Source: Olsenella uli DSM 7084
GTDB lineage: Bacteria > Actinomycetota > Coriobacteriia > Coriobacteriales > Atopobiaceae
Assembly: GCF_000143845.1 (NCBI RefSeq)
Contig: NC_014363.1
Location: 1,987,897-2,051,896 of the forward strand
Length of the DNA stretch: 64,000 nucleotides
Direction of reading: 5' to 3'
Made by a program: the position numbers and the translations under genes. The first letter of the stretch is position 1, and the number at the start of each line of letters is the position of its first letter. The notes under the pieces are model-generated. The model saw only the letters and a program-made list of their open reading frames with translations, did not search any database and was not told the DNA's origin. Positions 25,376-35,102 of the stretch are shown here, in pieces.

Positions 25376-26504
25376 GACGTTCGAGAGTCGCGTAAGCGAC
25401 GCCTTTGGCGGGGCGCCGCAGGGCTACACCGCCCCGTTCTCGTTCAGGAAGCTTGCCAAGAAGGCCGCCCGTGAACTCGAGGCCGAAACGTACGAGATCG
25501 ATGGCATCGACACCGCACCGGCCCTGTACACCATCCTCGTCTCGAGCGCAGACGACGTGGCCATGAGGCCCCTGTACGCCCAGCTCACCCAGGAGATAAC
25601 CGCCTTCGTCGAGGCGCAGGCGCAGTCCAGGAGCTACGTCTTCGTCGGTAAGCCCCTTGCACGCTTCATGGTCGACCCCTCGCTCAGGAGCGGCAAGTTC
25701 GCCGTGTTTGCCGAGAACGTGGACGCGTCCACCCTCGCGCGCCTGCGGGCAGAGGAGGACGCGTTCCTGTCAGGTTCCATGGGTCTGGGCGGCGCCGCAA
25801 AGGCGATGGCGCAAGACGTCGTGGAGGCGCCGCGGCCCGTCGCCGCTGCAGCGCAGGAACAGCCGAGGTCCATCCCCGAGCCCGAAGGGTCCGCAAAGGG
25901 CGAGGGGGCGGCGGCCGGCAGCGGTGACGTCGTGCCTACGCCGAAGGGCCGGGTCTCCGTCGCACGCCATGGCACGCGCCGCAGCGACGTCGCCGCCATA
26001 CGCGACGAGACGGCGGCGGGTGAGTTTGCGCCGCTGGTCGGCAACATCTCCTCCGACGCCTCCGCGGGGCTCAACGTCATTCCGGACAGCGTGCTGGACG
26101 GGGTGATGGCGAGCCCTGCCGCCGCGATGGACGTCCCCGCGACCCAGCGCAGGAACGTCCCCCTGGTCAACCCCCAGCGGGCGCAGGCCCAAGCACAGGT
26201 CGCCGTTGAAGCCGATGCGCCGGGCTGCCTGCTGATCGACCACCAGAGCGGACGCACCTACAACGCGAAGGCGCCCTCGACCATCGTGGGCCGCGAGCGC
26301 ACCCCGGGCGGCATCGTGCTGCGTGACCCCAACGTCTCGCGGCGGCACGCCGAGCTTAGCTATGACGGGGGCAGCTGGCACCTCAGGGACCTGGGGTCCA
26401 CCAACGGGACCCTCGTGAACGACACGGACGTCGACAGCTGCATCCTGCATGACGGCGACCTCATCACTGTCGGCCTCATGAACCTCGAGTTCAGGGAGGG
26501 CTGA
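25362..26504 (+). CDS. fhaA: FhaA-like protein (DUF3662 plus FHA)
   Basis: A 380-residue cytosolic adaptor. Residues 1-115 match the DUF3662 domain of actinobacterial FhaA. A disordered Ala/Pro/Glu-rich linker follows, and residues about 290-378 are an FHA domain that binds phosphothreonine (VGRERTPGG ... VSRRHAEL ... DLGSTNGTLVN). In Mycobacterium FhaA binds phosphorylated proteins of the cell-wall apparatus, including MviN. The start overlaps the kinase gene, so translation is probably coupled. Confidence 0.9.
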   Translation: MNLLRTFESRVSDAFGGAPQGYTAPFSFRKLAKKAARELEAETYEIDGIDTAPALYTILVSSADDVAMRPLYAQLTQEITAFVEAQAQSRSYVFVGKPLARFMVDPSLRSGKFAVFAENVDASTLARLRAEEDAFLSGSMGLGGAAKAMAQDVVEAPRPVAAAAQEQPRSIPEPEGSAKGEGAAAGSGDVVPTPKGRVSVARHGTRRSDVAAIRDETAAGEFAPLVGNISSDASAGLNVIPDSVLDGVMASPAAAMDVPATQRRNVPLVNPQRAQAQAQVAVEADAPGCLLIDHQSGRTYNAKAPSTIVGRERTPGGIVLRDPNVSRRHAELSYDGGSWHLRDLGSTNGTLVNDTDVDSCILHDGDLITVGLMNLEFREG

Positions 26505-26505
26505 C

Positions 26506-26919
26506 ATGATCGACCTCGTCCTGTTCGCAGGTCGTCTCGTGCTCGTCGTCCTGCTCTACGCCTTCCTCCTCACCGTCGCCAAGACGGGCATCGGCTTGGT
26601 GCGCGGACAGCGTCGTGATGCCGCCATCTGGTCCGTCGACGTGGAGAAGGGGACCAAGTCCCTGCGGGGCCTGCACGTCGACGTGCTGGGACCCGTCGTC
26701 ATCGGACGCGCGCCGTCCTCGGACATCGTGATAGACGAGCCGTTCGTCTCCGCAGCACACGCGCGCTTCACCCTACAGGGCCCGGCACTCGTCCTCGAGG
26801 ACCTGGGCTCAACCAACGGGACCCTCGTGAACGGCCACCCCATCGGGCAGCCGGTGACGCTGCGCGACGGGGACGAGATACAGATCGGTGACGCGATCAT
26901 GCGTGCGAGCCGCCGATGA
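26506..26919 (+). CDS. fhaB: FhaB-like membrane-anchored FHA protein
   Basis: A 137-residue protein with one N-terminal membrane segment (residues about 3-28) and a C-terminal FHA domain (VIGRAPSSDIVI ... VSAAHARF ... DLGSTNGTLVN). It corresponds to FhaB/FipA, a phosphothreonine reader linked to FtsZ and septum assembly in mycobacteria. The ATG lies 1 bp after fhaA and the stop overlaps pstP as ATGA. Confidence 0.9.
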   Translation: MIDLVLFAGRLVLVVLLYAFLLTVAKTGIGLVRGQRRDAAIWSVDVEKGTKSLRGLHVDVLGPVVIGRAPSSDIVIDEPFVSAAHARFTLQGPALVLEDLGSTNGTLVNGHPIGQPVTLRDGDEIQIGDAIMRASRR

Positions 26920-28223
26920 CGGGCATCCCCCTACATAGGACGGACTTCGAGACGATGCTTTCCGGGCACGGTCGCAAGGAGCCCGTCAACAGTCCGGGCC
27001 ATGACACCCTGCCCCTGGAGAGTCGCGAGGGCGGTGACGCCAGGAGCGGGGCCACATCGAGCATCGCCTGGGGTGCGCGCACGGACGTCGGGCTGGTGCG
27101 CGGACACAACGAGGATTCCTTCCTTGTCCAGCCCCCCGTGTTCGCCGTGTGCGACGGAATGGGCGGCCATGCCGCCGGGGAGGTCGCCAGCAGCATCTCC
27201 GTGCAGACCATCGGCGCACGGGCGCCCATTCATGCCGACGACGTGCTGCTGGGCGCCGCCGTGGAAGCCGCCAATGCCGCCGTCATCGAGGGTGCCGCCC
27301 AAGGCCTGGGCAAGCCGGGGATGGGATGCACGGCATCCTGCGTGCACATCGAGGGCAGCAAGGTAGCCGTTGCACACGTAGGTGACTCACGCATCTACCT
27401 GCTCCACCAAGGGACCCTGGTACGGCTGACTCACGACCACTCCTATGTCGAGGAGCTGGTCGACGCCGGTGAGATCACCGCAGACGAGGCCCGGGTCCAC
27501 CCCTCGCGCTCGGTCATTACCCGCGCCCTGGGCTCGGACCCGGACATGTACGCCGATCACTTCACGCTCGACATATCTGCGGGGGATCGCATCGTCCTCT
27601 GTTCCGACGGCCTCTCGTCCATGGTGGAGGACTCAGAAATAGAGGCGATAGCCGTGTCGAGCGCATTGCCTCAGACGGCGGCCGACAACCTCGTCGCTGC
27701 GGCGCTCGAGGCAGGCGGCCATGACAACGTCACCGTCGTGGTGGTAGACGTCAACGATGACGGACTCGCCGAGGTTCATCGCAGGCAGCGCAGGCGCTGG
27801 CTTTTTGACGCGGGCGTCGTCGGCCTCGTGCTCGCCGCTGCACTCATAGGCGTCAGCGCGGCCTTCGTTAACGCGTCCTGGTATCTGGCGGACCACAACG
27901 GGACCGTCGCCGTCTATCACGGCGTCCAGGGCGACATCCTTGGATTCCAGCTGTCGAGCCTCTCGTCCACGAGCTCCGTCGAGACGAAGGACCTCCCGAC
28001 GAGCGTGCAGGACAGCCTGAGGGACGGGTTGCGCGTAGGCAGCGAGGAGGAGGCCCGCGTGACCATAGAGAGCTACCGCGACCAGATCGACGCTGACAAG
28101 AGCGCCGCCGCAGTAACTGCAGACCGCTCCAAGACCGGAACCGACACCAGCTCCGCCAACCCGGCGACCCCCGAGGGCGAGACGGATGGCGGCAGGCAGA
28201 CGACGGGCGAGGGGGGCAGGTAG
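26916..28223 (+). CDS. pstP: PP2C-family Ser/Thr phosphatase
   Basis: A 435-residue membrane-attached protein phosphatase that reverses the kinases of this operon. PP2C motifs are seen in order: TDVGLVRGHNEDSF, VCDGMGGHAAG, VAHVGDSRIYL, LCSDGLSSMV and GGHDNVTVVVV. One hydrophobic segment (about residues 300-322) is followed by an extracellular tail. A 50-residue low-complexity N-terminus precedes the catalytic domain. It overlaps fhaB by 4 bp. Confidence 0.95.
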   Translation: MTGIPLHRTDFETMLSGHGRKEPVNSPGHDTLPLESREGGDARSGATSSIAWGARTDVGLVRGHNEDSFLVQPPVFAVCDGMGGHAAGEVASSISVQTIGARAPIHADDVLLGAAVEAANAAVIEGAAQGLGKPGMGCTASCVHIEGSKVAVAHVGDSRIYLLHQGTLVRLTHDHSYVEELVDAGEITADEARVHPSRSVITRALGSDPDMYADHFTLDISAGDRIVLCSDGLSSMVEDSEIEAIAVSSALPQTAADNLVAAALEAGGHDNVTVVVVDVNDDGLAEVHRRQRRRWLFDAGVVGLVLAAALIGVSAAFVNASWYLADHNGTVAVYHGVQGDILGFQLSSLSSTSSVETKDLPTSVQDSLRDGLRVGSEEEARVTIESYRDQIDADKSAAAVTADRSKTGTDTSSANPATPEGETDGGRQTTGEGGR

Positions 28224-31094
28224 GTGGCCATGCACCAGCCGAACACCAGAAGGAACATCGAGTTAGGCCTGCTCGCCGTGGCAGCGGTGCCCGTGCTGCT
28301 CCTTTACGCCATGTACGTGACGAACATGGCCATCGAGCTGAGCGTGGCGTCGCTTGCGGTGCCCATAGGGCTTTGCGCAGCGTTCGTCGCGGCACACGTC
28401 GCCGTCAGGAAGTTCGCGCCCGGGGCAGACCCGGCCATCTTGCCCATCGTGTTTCTGCTCTCGGGCATCGGGATAGCCTTCGTCACGCGGCTGGCGCCCA
28501 ACCTGGCGGTCAGTCAGGTGGTATGGCTGTTTGTCTCGGTAGCGGCCATGGTGGCAACGCTCGTCGCGGTACCCAGCATCGAGACATTGGGCGAGTACAA
28601 GTTCACGATGGGGATAGCCGGCGTGGCGCTGCTGCTGCTGCCCATGTTCGTAGGCACCGAGATAGGCGGATCCAAGCTCTGGATCGTGCTGGGGCCCCTC
28701 TCGTTCCAGCCGGGTGAGGTCGCCAAGATCCTCATCGTCCTGTTCCTTGCCGCCTACCTGGCCGAGAACCGCGAGCTTCTCTCGGCATCCTCCCGAAGGA
28801 TCGGGCCGGTGGCCCTGCCCCGACCCCGTATGCTCGCCCCCATGCTCGTCATGTGGGGCATCGCCCTGCTCGTCGTCATCTTCGAGCGTGACCTGGGCAG
28901 CGCCCTCCTGTTCTTCACCTTCTTCGTCATCATGCTCTACGTGTGCACCGGCCGCGTGAGCTACGTGATCGCCTTCTTGGTCCTGCTGTTGCTGGGCGGG
29001 GCCTTCTGCTACACGCTGTTCGGCCATGTCCAGACGCGTGTGCAGATCTGGCTCGACCCGTTTTCCGACCCCTCCAACAAGGGGCTGCAGATCGTCCAGT
29101 CGCTCTACTCGCTTGCGGACGGCAAGCTGACGGGCGCGGGCATCGGGCGCGGCATGCCCACCCTCATCCCCGTCGTCGAATCCGACTTCATCTTCTCCGC
29201 CATTGGCGAGGAGATGGGCCTCCTGGGAGCCTCGGGCGTGCTCATCTGCTACATCCTCCTCGCCGTGAGGGGCCTTGCCACCGCAGCGCGAGCCAAGTCC
29301 GACGTCTCGGCATTCACCGCCGTCGGCCTGACGGCTGCCATCGTAGTGCAGGCCTTCCTCATCGTCGGTGGCGTGACGAAGCTCCTTCCGCTCACGGGCG
29401 TGACGCTCCCCTTCATGAGCCAGGGCGGCAGCTCCCTGCTCGCCAGCTTCATCATCATCGCACTGCTCCTCAAGACAGGTGACGAGGGTACGGGACGCGA
29501 GGCCCCCATCCAGACCACGGGCACCGCCGAGCGCGAGACCTACATCCCGGCCGAGGCGGGGGGGCACCGTGCCGCAGTAGTGCGTGGGAGCCACGCGCGC
29601 GGGAGCTTTGGCATGCTCACGCCCGAGTCCGGCGTGCTGGGGCGCGTGGCGCTGGGCAACCGCCTCGTCGCCCTCCTCGGCACCTTCACGCTCATGTTCG
29701 CCCTACTTGTCGCCAACCTGACCTATATCCAAGTCATCAGGGCCGGCTATTACCAAAACCTGCCAGGCAACAACCACACCATCGCTCGGACCTCCTCGAT
29801 CAAGCGCGGGGCCATCATCACGTCCGATGGGGTCACCTACGCCGAGTCGACCCTCCAGGAGGACGGCAGGTACCAGCGCAGCTACCCTCAGGGCTCCGTG
29901 GCGGCACACACCGTGGGCTATCTTTCCACGCGCTACGGGGCGTCAGGGATCGAGGCCTCGCTCAACGACGTCCTCGTCGGGCATGCCGACTACAGCTCCT
30001 GGACCAACGCACTGTACTCGCTGGCGGGAACACAGATGCCAGGCTCCTCCGTCGTCCTCACCCTCAACTCCCAGATGCAGAAGGCCGCAGAGAACGCCCT
30101 CGAGGGCTACAGGGGAGCCGTCGCGGTACTTGACCCGACAACCGGAGCCGTGCTCGCAAAGGCATCCAACCCGTCCTTCGACCTGACGAACGTAGATGAC
30201 GCCATGACCTCTGACACCACGGACGGGTCGCTGGTCGATCGCGCGACGCAGACGCTCTACACACCTGGTTCCACCTTCAAGGCCCTCTCCCTGGCAGCGG
30301 CACTCGATTCGGGAACGGCCACACTCGAAAGCAGCTATGACGCACCGGCAAGCATCGATATCGGTGGTGCGGCGGTCACCAACATCGACGGGGAGGAGTG
30401 GGACTCCCTCACCCTGAAGGAGGCCCTTGCCTACTCCGCGAACACCGTATACGGCCAGCTTGGCACGGAGCTGGGCGCTGACCGGCTCGTAAGCTATGCG
30501 AAGGCCTTTGGCTACGGCAGCAAGCTGGGCCAAGACTTCTCGACCATGGCGTCACTCATGCCCGACCCTTCCGAGATGACCGAGTGGGAGACCGCATGGG
30601 CAGCCATCGGCCAGCCAGTCGGCATGCACGAGAGTCCCGCCGGCCCCCAGACCACGGTCATGCAGAACGCCGTCATGGTGGCCGCGATCGCCAACAACGG
30701 CATCGCCATGAACCCCTACGTCGTGGACCACATCCTCTCCCCCGAGGGCGCGACGACATCCAAGACCCAAGCGAAGTCTCTGGGCCAGGCAGTCTCGGCG
30801 CAGACGGCAGGCCAGGTCAAGGAGGCTATGTTGGCGGTCGTCGAGGGGGGGACCGGAGGCGCCGCGCGCGTGAGCGGCGTCAGGGTCGCCGGCAAGACGG
30901 GCACCGCGGAGACGAGCGGCACGGTCAGCAACTCGCTGTTCGTCGGATTCGCACCCTACGACCAGCCGACGCTCGCCATCTCCGTCTGCCTCGAGGGTTC
31001 GGAGGGCCAGGACGTACACGGGAAGGCGGCGTCGGTCGCGGGCGAGGTGCTGGCGGCCTGCCTGAACGTTCAGGCGCTGGGGGCGGCGTCGTAG
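28224..31094 (+). CDS. Fused RodA (SEDS glycosyltransferase) and PbpA (class B penicillin-binding protein)
   Basis: One 956-residue polypeptide that joins two proteins usually encoded side by side. Residues about 1-415 are a SEDS polymerase with about ten hydrophobic helices and the motifs [26 protein letters not shown] and [15 protein letters not shown] linker of about 60 residues and one more membrane helix (about 478-500) lead to a PbpA-type transpeptidase: STFK at 683-686, SAN at 738-740, KTG at 891-893. The fused enzyme would both polymerise and crosslink peptidoglycan. GTG 28224 follows AGGGGGG; an ATG two codons on is an alternative. The frame is continuous throughout. Confidence 0.93.
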   Translation: MAMHQPNTRRNIELGLLAVAAVPVLLLYAMYVTNMAIELSVASLAVPIGLCAAFVAAHVAVRKFAPGADPAILPIVFLLSGIGIAFVTRLAPNLAVSQVVWLFVSVAAMVATLVAVPSIETLGEYKFTMGIAGVALLLLPMFVGTEIGGSKLWIVLGPLSFQPGEVAKILIVLFLAAYLAENRELLSASSRRIGPVALPRPRMLAPMLVMWGIALLVVIFERDLGSALLFFTFFVIMLYVCTGRVSYVIAFLVLLLLGGAFCYTLFGHVQTRVQIWLDPFSDPSNKGLQIVQSLYSLADGKLTGAGIGRGMPTLIPVVESDFIFSAIGEEMGLLGASGVLICYILLAVRGLATAARAKSDVSAFTAVGLTAAIVVQAFLIVGGVTKLLPLTGVTLPFMSQGGSSLLASFIIIALLLKTGDEGTGREAPIQTTGTAERETYIPAEAGGHRAAVVRGSHARGSFGMLTPESGVLGRVALGNRLVALLGTFTLMFALLVANLTYIQVIRAGYYQNLPGNNHTIARTSSIKRGAIITSDGVTYAESTLQEDGRYQRSYPQGSVAAHTVGYLSTRYGASGIEASLNDVLVGHADYSSWTNALYSLAGTQMPGSSVVLTLNSQMQKAAENALEGYRGAVAVLDPTTGAVLAKASNPSFDLTNVDDAMTSDTTDGSLVDRATQTLYTPGSTFKALSLAAALDSGTATLESSYDAPASIDIGGAAVTNIDGEEWDSLTLKEALAYSANTVYGQLGTELGADRLVSYAKAFGYGSKLGQDFSTMASLMPDPSEMTEWETAWAAIGQPVGMHESPAGPQTTVMQNAVMVAAIANNGIAMNPYVVDHILSPEGATTSKTQAKSLGQAVSAQTAGQVKEAMLAVVEGGTGGAARVSGVRVAGKTGTAETSGTVSNSLFVGFAPYDQPTLAISVCLEGSEGQDVHGKAASVAGEVLAACLNVQALGAAS

Positions 31095-31151
31095 GGGCAC
31101 GCGAGAGAGGCGAGGTCGCGCGGCCAGGTCGCGCTCGGGATAGGAGAGACG

Positions 31152-33143
31152 ATGTCAGAGAGAGTTTTGGGCGGCAGGTACACGGTTCAGGACAAGATAG
31201 GCACGGGTGGCATGGCCATCGTCTATCGCGGCCTGGACAACGTGCTCGGGCGGACCGTGGCCATCAAGACCATGCTGCCACAGTACGCTGCCGACCCCTC
31301 GTTCGCGGCCCGCTTCAAGCAGGAGGCGCAGGCCGCCGCGGCGCTCCAGAGCCCGTACATCGTCTCGGTGTACGACTGGGGCAAAGACGGGGACACCTAC
31401 TACATTGCCATGGAGTACCTCCGTGGCACCGACCTCAAGAGCGGCATACGCAAGCACGGCGCCCTCGACGGCAAGAAGGTCGCCCAGATCGGCTCCCAGA
31501 TCGCCCAGGCGCTCTCGGTCGCCCACCGTCACGACATCATCCACCGTGACATCAAGCCGCAGAACATCATGGTCCAGCCGGACGGCAACATCAAGGTGAT
31601 GGACTTCGGCATCGCCCGTGCGAAGAACAGCCACCTGACGACGGACAACTCCGTGCTGGGAACGGCGCACTACGTCTCCCCCGAGCAGACGCAGGGCAAG
31701 GAGCTGGGTCCCACGACGGACATCTACTCGCTGGGCATCGTCATGTACGAGGCCGCAACGGGGTCGGTTCCCTTCGACGGCGACGACGCGATCTCAGTCG
31801 CGCTCAAGCAGGTCAACGAGCAGCCGATGCCCCCCAGCCAGCGCAACCCCGCCGTCGACGCCCCGCTCGAGGCCATCATCCTCAAGTGCATGCAGAAGGA
31901 CCCCAGCGACCGCTTCCAGTCGGCCGACGAGCTCTACCATGTCCTGCGCGACTACCTCGCCGGACGTGTCGCCGCCGTCAACAACGCCACCGCCATGCTC
32001 CCCGTCGCCGCCACGACCCCGGTCGCGACGCCCATCCCGGCAACCACCGGCTCGACCGCGCAGATGGCGGCTGTAGAGCCGCTCAGCCGCGTCAAGACGC
32101 AGACGGCCACCGAGAGGGCGCAGGCGCAGGTCGAGGAGCGCGAGCGGAAGCACCGCCGGCACGTAGTCATCGGCGCCATAGTCGGCGCCATAGCGCTCGT
32201 TGGCATCATCGTCGGGCTCTTCTCCATCTTTGGCTCCAACAACCAGACGCGGCCGGTCCCCAACCTGCTGAACCTCACCGAGGAGCAGGCGCTCTCGACA
32301 ATCGCGGCGGACGACTTCTTCCAGAAGGGCACGGTGAAGTCACAGTACAGCAGCACGGTCGCAAAGGGCCTGGTCATAGACCAGACCCCGGACCAGGGCA
32401 CCAACGCCAGCAGGGGCACCCAGATAGACATCGTCGTCTCGAAGGGGGAGGAGCCCGCTGCGCCGGTCACGGTGCCCGACCTCAAGGGCATGACGCCGTC
32501 GGAGGCAGAGGCAGCCCTCACGAAGGTGGGCCTCAAGGGCCAGGCGGGCGACTCCGTCTATGCCGAGGGGGTCGACGTGGGAACCATCGCGACCCAGAGC
32601 CCCGCGGCCAACAGCTCGGCCAAGGCCGGGGACACCGTCACCTACCAGCTTTCCAAAGGTACCGAGCAGGTCGAGGTCCCAAGCGTCGTCGGTGACGGGG
32701 AGAACGGCGCCACCAGCACGCTTGAGGCCGCAGGCTTTGGCGTCACCACGGAGTACGAGGCGAGCGATAGCGTCGACAAGGGCTACGTCATCAGCCAGTC
32801 ACCCTCATCGGGCACCGCCGACAAGGGATCCACCGTCACCATCAAGGTGTCCACGGGCCCCACCACCATCGACGCGTCCCAGTACGTTGGCGCAAGCGAG
32901 GGCTCTGCCACAAGTGCCCTCCAGAACAAGGGCGTCACGGTCACGGTCGAGTACAAGTCCAGTGGCAGCCACGCTGCTGGTACCGTCATAAGCGTCTCGC
33001 CCAGCTCCACCAAGAAGGGGGGGTCGGTCACCCTCACGGTCTCCAGCGGGAGCGCGTCAGGCGGCACGGACACTAACGGTGGGGGCTCCTCCAACAACGG
33101 TTCTGGAGGCACGGGGAACAATGGGGGGACGCCGTCGTCATAG
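31152..33143 (+). CDS. pknB: PASTA-domain Ser/Thr protein kinase
   Basis: A 663-residue transmembrane kinase. The kinase domain (about 8-270) has GTGGMAIVYRG, K39 in VAIKTM, HRDIKPQN at 131-138 and DFG. A juxtamembrane linker rich in Ala/Thr leads to one hydrophobic helix (about 337-360). Four PASTA repeats follow, first beginning VPNLLNL and last ending LTVSSG; such repeats bind muropeptides or lipid II in this family. The tail is Gly/Ser/Asn-rich. It regulates cell-wall growth and division and ends the operon. Confidence 0.96.
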   Translation: MSERVLGGRYTVQDKIGTGGMAIVYRGLDNVLGRTVAIKTMLPQYAADPSFAARFKQEAQAAAALQSPYIVSVYDWGKDGDTYYIAMEYLRGTDLKSGIRKHGALDGKKVAQIGSQIAQALSVAHRHDIIHRDIKPQNIMVQPDGNIKVMDFGIARAKNSHLTTDNSVLGTAHYVSPEQTQGKELGPTTDIYSLGIVMYEAATGSVPFDGDDAISVALKQVNEQPMPPSQRNPAVDAPLEAIILKCMQKDPSDRFQSADELYHVLRDYLAGRVAAVNNATAMLPVAATTPVATPIPATTGSTAQMAAVEPLSRVKTQTATERAQAQVEERERKHRRHVVIGAIVGAIALVGIIVGLFSIFGSNNQTRPVPNLLNLTEEQALSTIAADDFFQKGTVKSQYSSTVAKGLVIDQTPDQGTNASRGTQIDIVVSKGEEPAAPVTVPDLKGMTPSEAEAALTKVGLKGQAGDSVYAEGVDVGTIATQSPAANSSAKAGDTVTYQLSKGTEQVEVPSVVGDGENGATSTLEAAGFGVTTEYEASDSVDKGYVISQSPSSGTADKGSTVTIKVSTGPTTIDASQYVGASEGSATSALQNKGVTVTVEYKSSGSHAAGTVISVSPSSTKKGGSVTLTVSSGSASGGTDTNGGGSSNNGSGGTGNNGGTPSS

Positions 33144-33197
33144 GGAGGTCGGGCCAAGGTGATCCCCCATGTCATGACATAAGCTCTAGTAAAGAAG

Positions 33198-33226
33198 GCA
33201 GCCCGGGACGCGTATCCCCGGGCTGC
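33198..33226. terminator. Terminator between pknB and tRNA-Arg
   Basis: A 10-bp perfect stem (33198-33207 with 33217-33226) lies between the convergent units. TTCTTTA follows on the minus strand and TAGCTTTCT on the plus strand. Confidence 0.75.
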
Positions 33227-33234
33227 TAGCTTTC

Positions 33235-33310
33235 TGGTGACCCCGATTGGATTCGAACCAACGACACCAGGTTTAGGAAACCTGTGCTCTATCCCCTGAG
33301 CTACGGGGCC
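33235..33310 (-). tRNA. tRNA-Arg(CCT)
   Basis: A 76-nt tRNA with acceptor arms GGCCCCG/CGGGGTC, anticodon loop TTCCTAA (CCT) and encoded CCA. It reads AGG. A TAGAAT hexamer (33326-33321) lies 10 bp before the 5' end and is the likely -10. Confidence 0.95.
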
Positions 33311-33372
33311 GTGACAACACATTCTAGCATCACTCGAACGCGAGGGGCGTCGGAATTGCCCTCGCTCTGGGA

Positions 33373-34077
33373 CTACTTGTGCTGCTCGTGTCGCGAGAAG
33401 AGGCCCCGGCGGCGGTCCGCCTTGGCCTCCGACCTCTCGGCCCGCTCCCTCGCGAACTCCTTGGCGTCGGCCTCGAGCACCTGGCTGACCTTCTTGTTGG
33501 TCATGGCCGCGACGGCCTTGTCAGCAGCGTTGCGCAGCGGGCGAACCTTGCGCCAGTCATAGATGAAGGCGATGACTATGCAGGCGTAGGCAGCCGTGAC
33601 AAGCAGGACCATAACGATGCCCGCAGGTGAGGTTGGATTGTTCGCGGCGTCGGCGAAGTTGGCACCTATGACCCAGGAGAGAACCGTGCATGCCAGACCC
33701 ACTCCCAGAAGGATCCACCAGACGCGCTGGCCACGCCTGTAGCGCACGTCCTGTCCCAGAAGGACGCGTGACGCGGTGCGCCTGCGATCTTCGGCGTCGC
33801 GGCGGGCCCTGCGGTACTCCCTCCTCTCCTCCTTGCTCATGGCCGACTCGGCCTTGCCGGTCTTGCTTCCCTTGGCCGAAACCGTACGCACGCCCGAGGC
33901 CGCCTCGCGGCTGGGCTTGGCGCGGGCGGTGGACCTGCGGCTGAAGCCACCCCTCTCATCGGCATCGTCAGTGGCTTCGCGGCTCTGTATGCAGTCACCC
34001 TTGGCCGTAGGCTTGGGTAGGGTGCCCGCCTCCTCGGCCTCCTTCTTTGCGGCGTTGATGGTATCGAGCAGAGACAT
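33373..34077 (-). CDS. Hypothetical membrane protein
   Basis: A 234-residue protein of unknown function. Residues 1-110 are charged and likely disordered or helical, rich in Lys, Arg, Glu. Two hydrophobic segments follow (about 120-140 and 152-172), then a basic cytosolic tail (AAMTNKKVSQVLEADAKEFARERAERSEAK). It begins within the purC stop (TAATG) with GAAGGAAG upstream, so it is translationally coupled to purC. Confidence 0.75.
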   Translation of the reverse strand: MSLLDTINAAKKEAEEAGTLPKPTAKGDCIQSREATDDADERGGFSRRSTARAKPSREAASGVRTVSAKGSKTGKAESAMSKEERREYRRARRDAEDRRRTASRVLLGQDVRYRRGQRVWWILLGVGLACTVLSWVIGANFADAANNPTSPAGIVMVLLVTAAYACIVIAFIYDWRKVRPLRNAADKAVAAMTNKKVSQVLEADAKEFARERAERSEAKADRRRGLFSRHEQHK

Positions 34078-34961
34078 TAGGCTTCCTTCATCGGAACGAA
34101 CTTCTCACCGGTAATGATCTCGAAGGCCTCCTGGTAGCGTCGCGAGGTTCCCTCGACGACCTCTTGGGGCAGGTGGGGCGGTTCGCCCGTCATATCCCAG
34201 TTGGCCCTGAGCCAATCGCGTACGTATTGCTTGTCGTAGCTGGGCTGAACCTTGCCGGGCTCGTAGCCGGCAACAGGCCAGAAGCGGCTCGAGTCGGGGG
34301 TCAGACACTCGTCGATGAGCGTAAGACGGCCGTCGACGTAACCAAATTCGAACTTGGTGTCGGCGATGATGACCCCCCTGGTCGCCGCATAGTCCGCAGC
34401 CGCCACGTAGATCTTGAGCGAGGCGCTGCGCAGCTGTTGTGCCACCCGATCTCCTACCAGCTCCTCGCAGCGGTCGAACGAGATGTTCTCGTCGTGGTCG
34501 CCCAAGGCGGCCTTGGTGGAGGGAGTGAAGATGGGATCGGGGAGCTTAAAGGCCTCGTCCAGACCGACCGGCATCTGGATGCCGCATACGGTACCATCCT
34601 GGTCGTAGGTCTTCTTGCCCGAGCCCGTGAGGTAGCCTCGAACGATGGCTTCGACGGGGACCGTCTGGGCCTTCTTGACGAGCATCGAGCGACCGACGAG
34701 GTAGTCAGCGTAGCGCTGGTACTCCTCCGGATAGTCGGCGACGTCCATCGAAACCAGGTGGTTGGGCACGAGGCTAGAGAACTTGTCAAACCAGAACGCC
34801 GAGATGCGGGTGAGGATCTCACCCTTGTACGGGATCTCGTCTGGGAGGATGAAGTCAAACGCGCTGATGCGATCGCTTGCCACCATGAGCAAGCTGTCAC
34901 CGCAATCGTAGATGTCGCGAACCTTGCCGTGAGAATCCGGGCGAAGCTCCATGGCTCTCAT
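34077..34961 (-). CDS. purC: Phosphoribosylaminoimidazole-succinocarboxamide synthase
   Basis: Cytosolic enzyme of purine synthesis, 294 residues, that joins aspartate to CAIR with ATP. The family pattern is clear: GKVRDIYD, VASDRISAFD, the PVEAIVRGYLTGSG block, IIADTKFEFG, and DECLTPDSSRFW. It is of the larger SAICAR synthase type. The ATG at 34961 follows AGGGGG; the in-frame codons upstream run through the promoter region. Another purine gene, purB, lies 3.8 kb upstream on the same strand but not in the same operon. Confidence 0.97.
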   Translation of the reverse strand: MRAMELRPDSHGKVRDIYDCGDSLLMVASDRISAFDFILPDEIPYKGEILTRISAFWFDKFSSLVPNHLVSMDVADYPEEYQRYADYLVGRSMLVKKAQTVPVEAIVRGYLTGSGKKTYDQDGTVCGIQMPVGLDEAFKLPDPIFTPSTKAALGDHDENISFDRCEELVGDRVAQQLRSASLKIYVAAADYAATRGVIIADTKFEFGYVDGRLTLIDECLTPDSSRFWPVAGYEPGKVQPSYDKQYVRDWLRANWDMTGEPPHLPQEVVEGTSRRYQEAFEIITGEKFVPMKEA

Positions 34962-35008
34962 TAGCTGTTCCCCCTCGGGACGGGACGTGGCACAAGGTGC
35001 GTCCCCAT

Positions 35009-35033
35009 TGTGAATAGTCACACTGATTGTAAA
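35009..35033 (-). promoter_or_regulatory. Candidate purC promoter with inverted repeat
   Basis: A TTTACA hexamer (35033-35028, minus strand) is followed by the inverted repeat TGTGA-N4-TCACA at 35009-35022, just where the -10 should lie. The position suits a repressor site. The repeat could belong to a CRP/FNR-type or other dimeric regulator. Confidence 0.4.
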
Positions 35034-35102
35034 GGATACGACGCAGGCGTCCACAGTCGCTTGGTTCCTACGTCACGCAATGTAAACGACACCGGGCGGG
35101 CC

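Noticed and set aside
28224..31094. Frameshift or missing stop between rodA and pbpA
   Set aside because: The frame is continuous, with a plausible linker and helix, and both halves have all motifs.
34962..35102. Purine riboswitch before purC
   Set aside because: No conserved purine-riboswitch core is present; the region fits a simple promoter with an inverted repeat.
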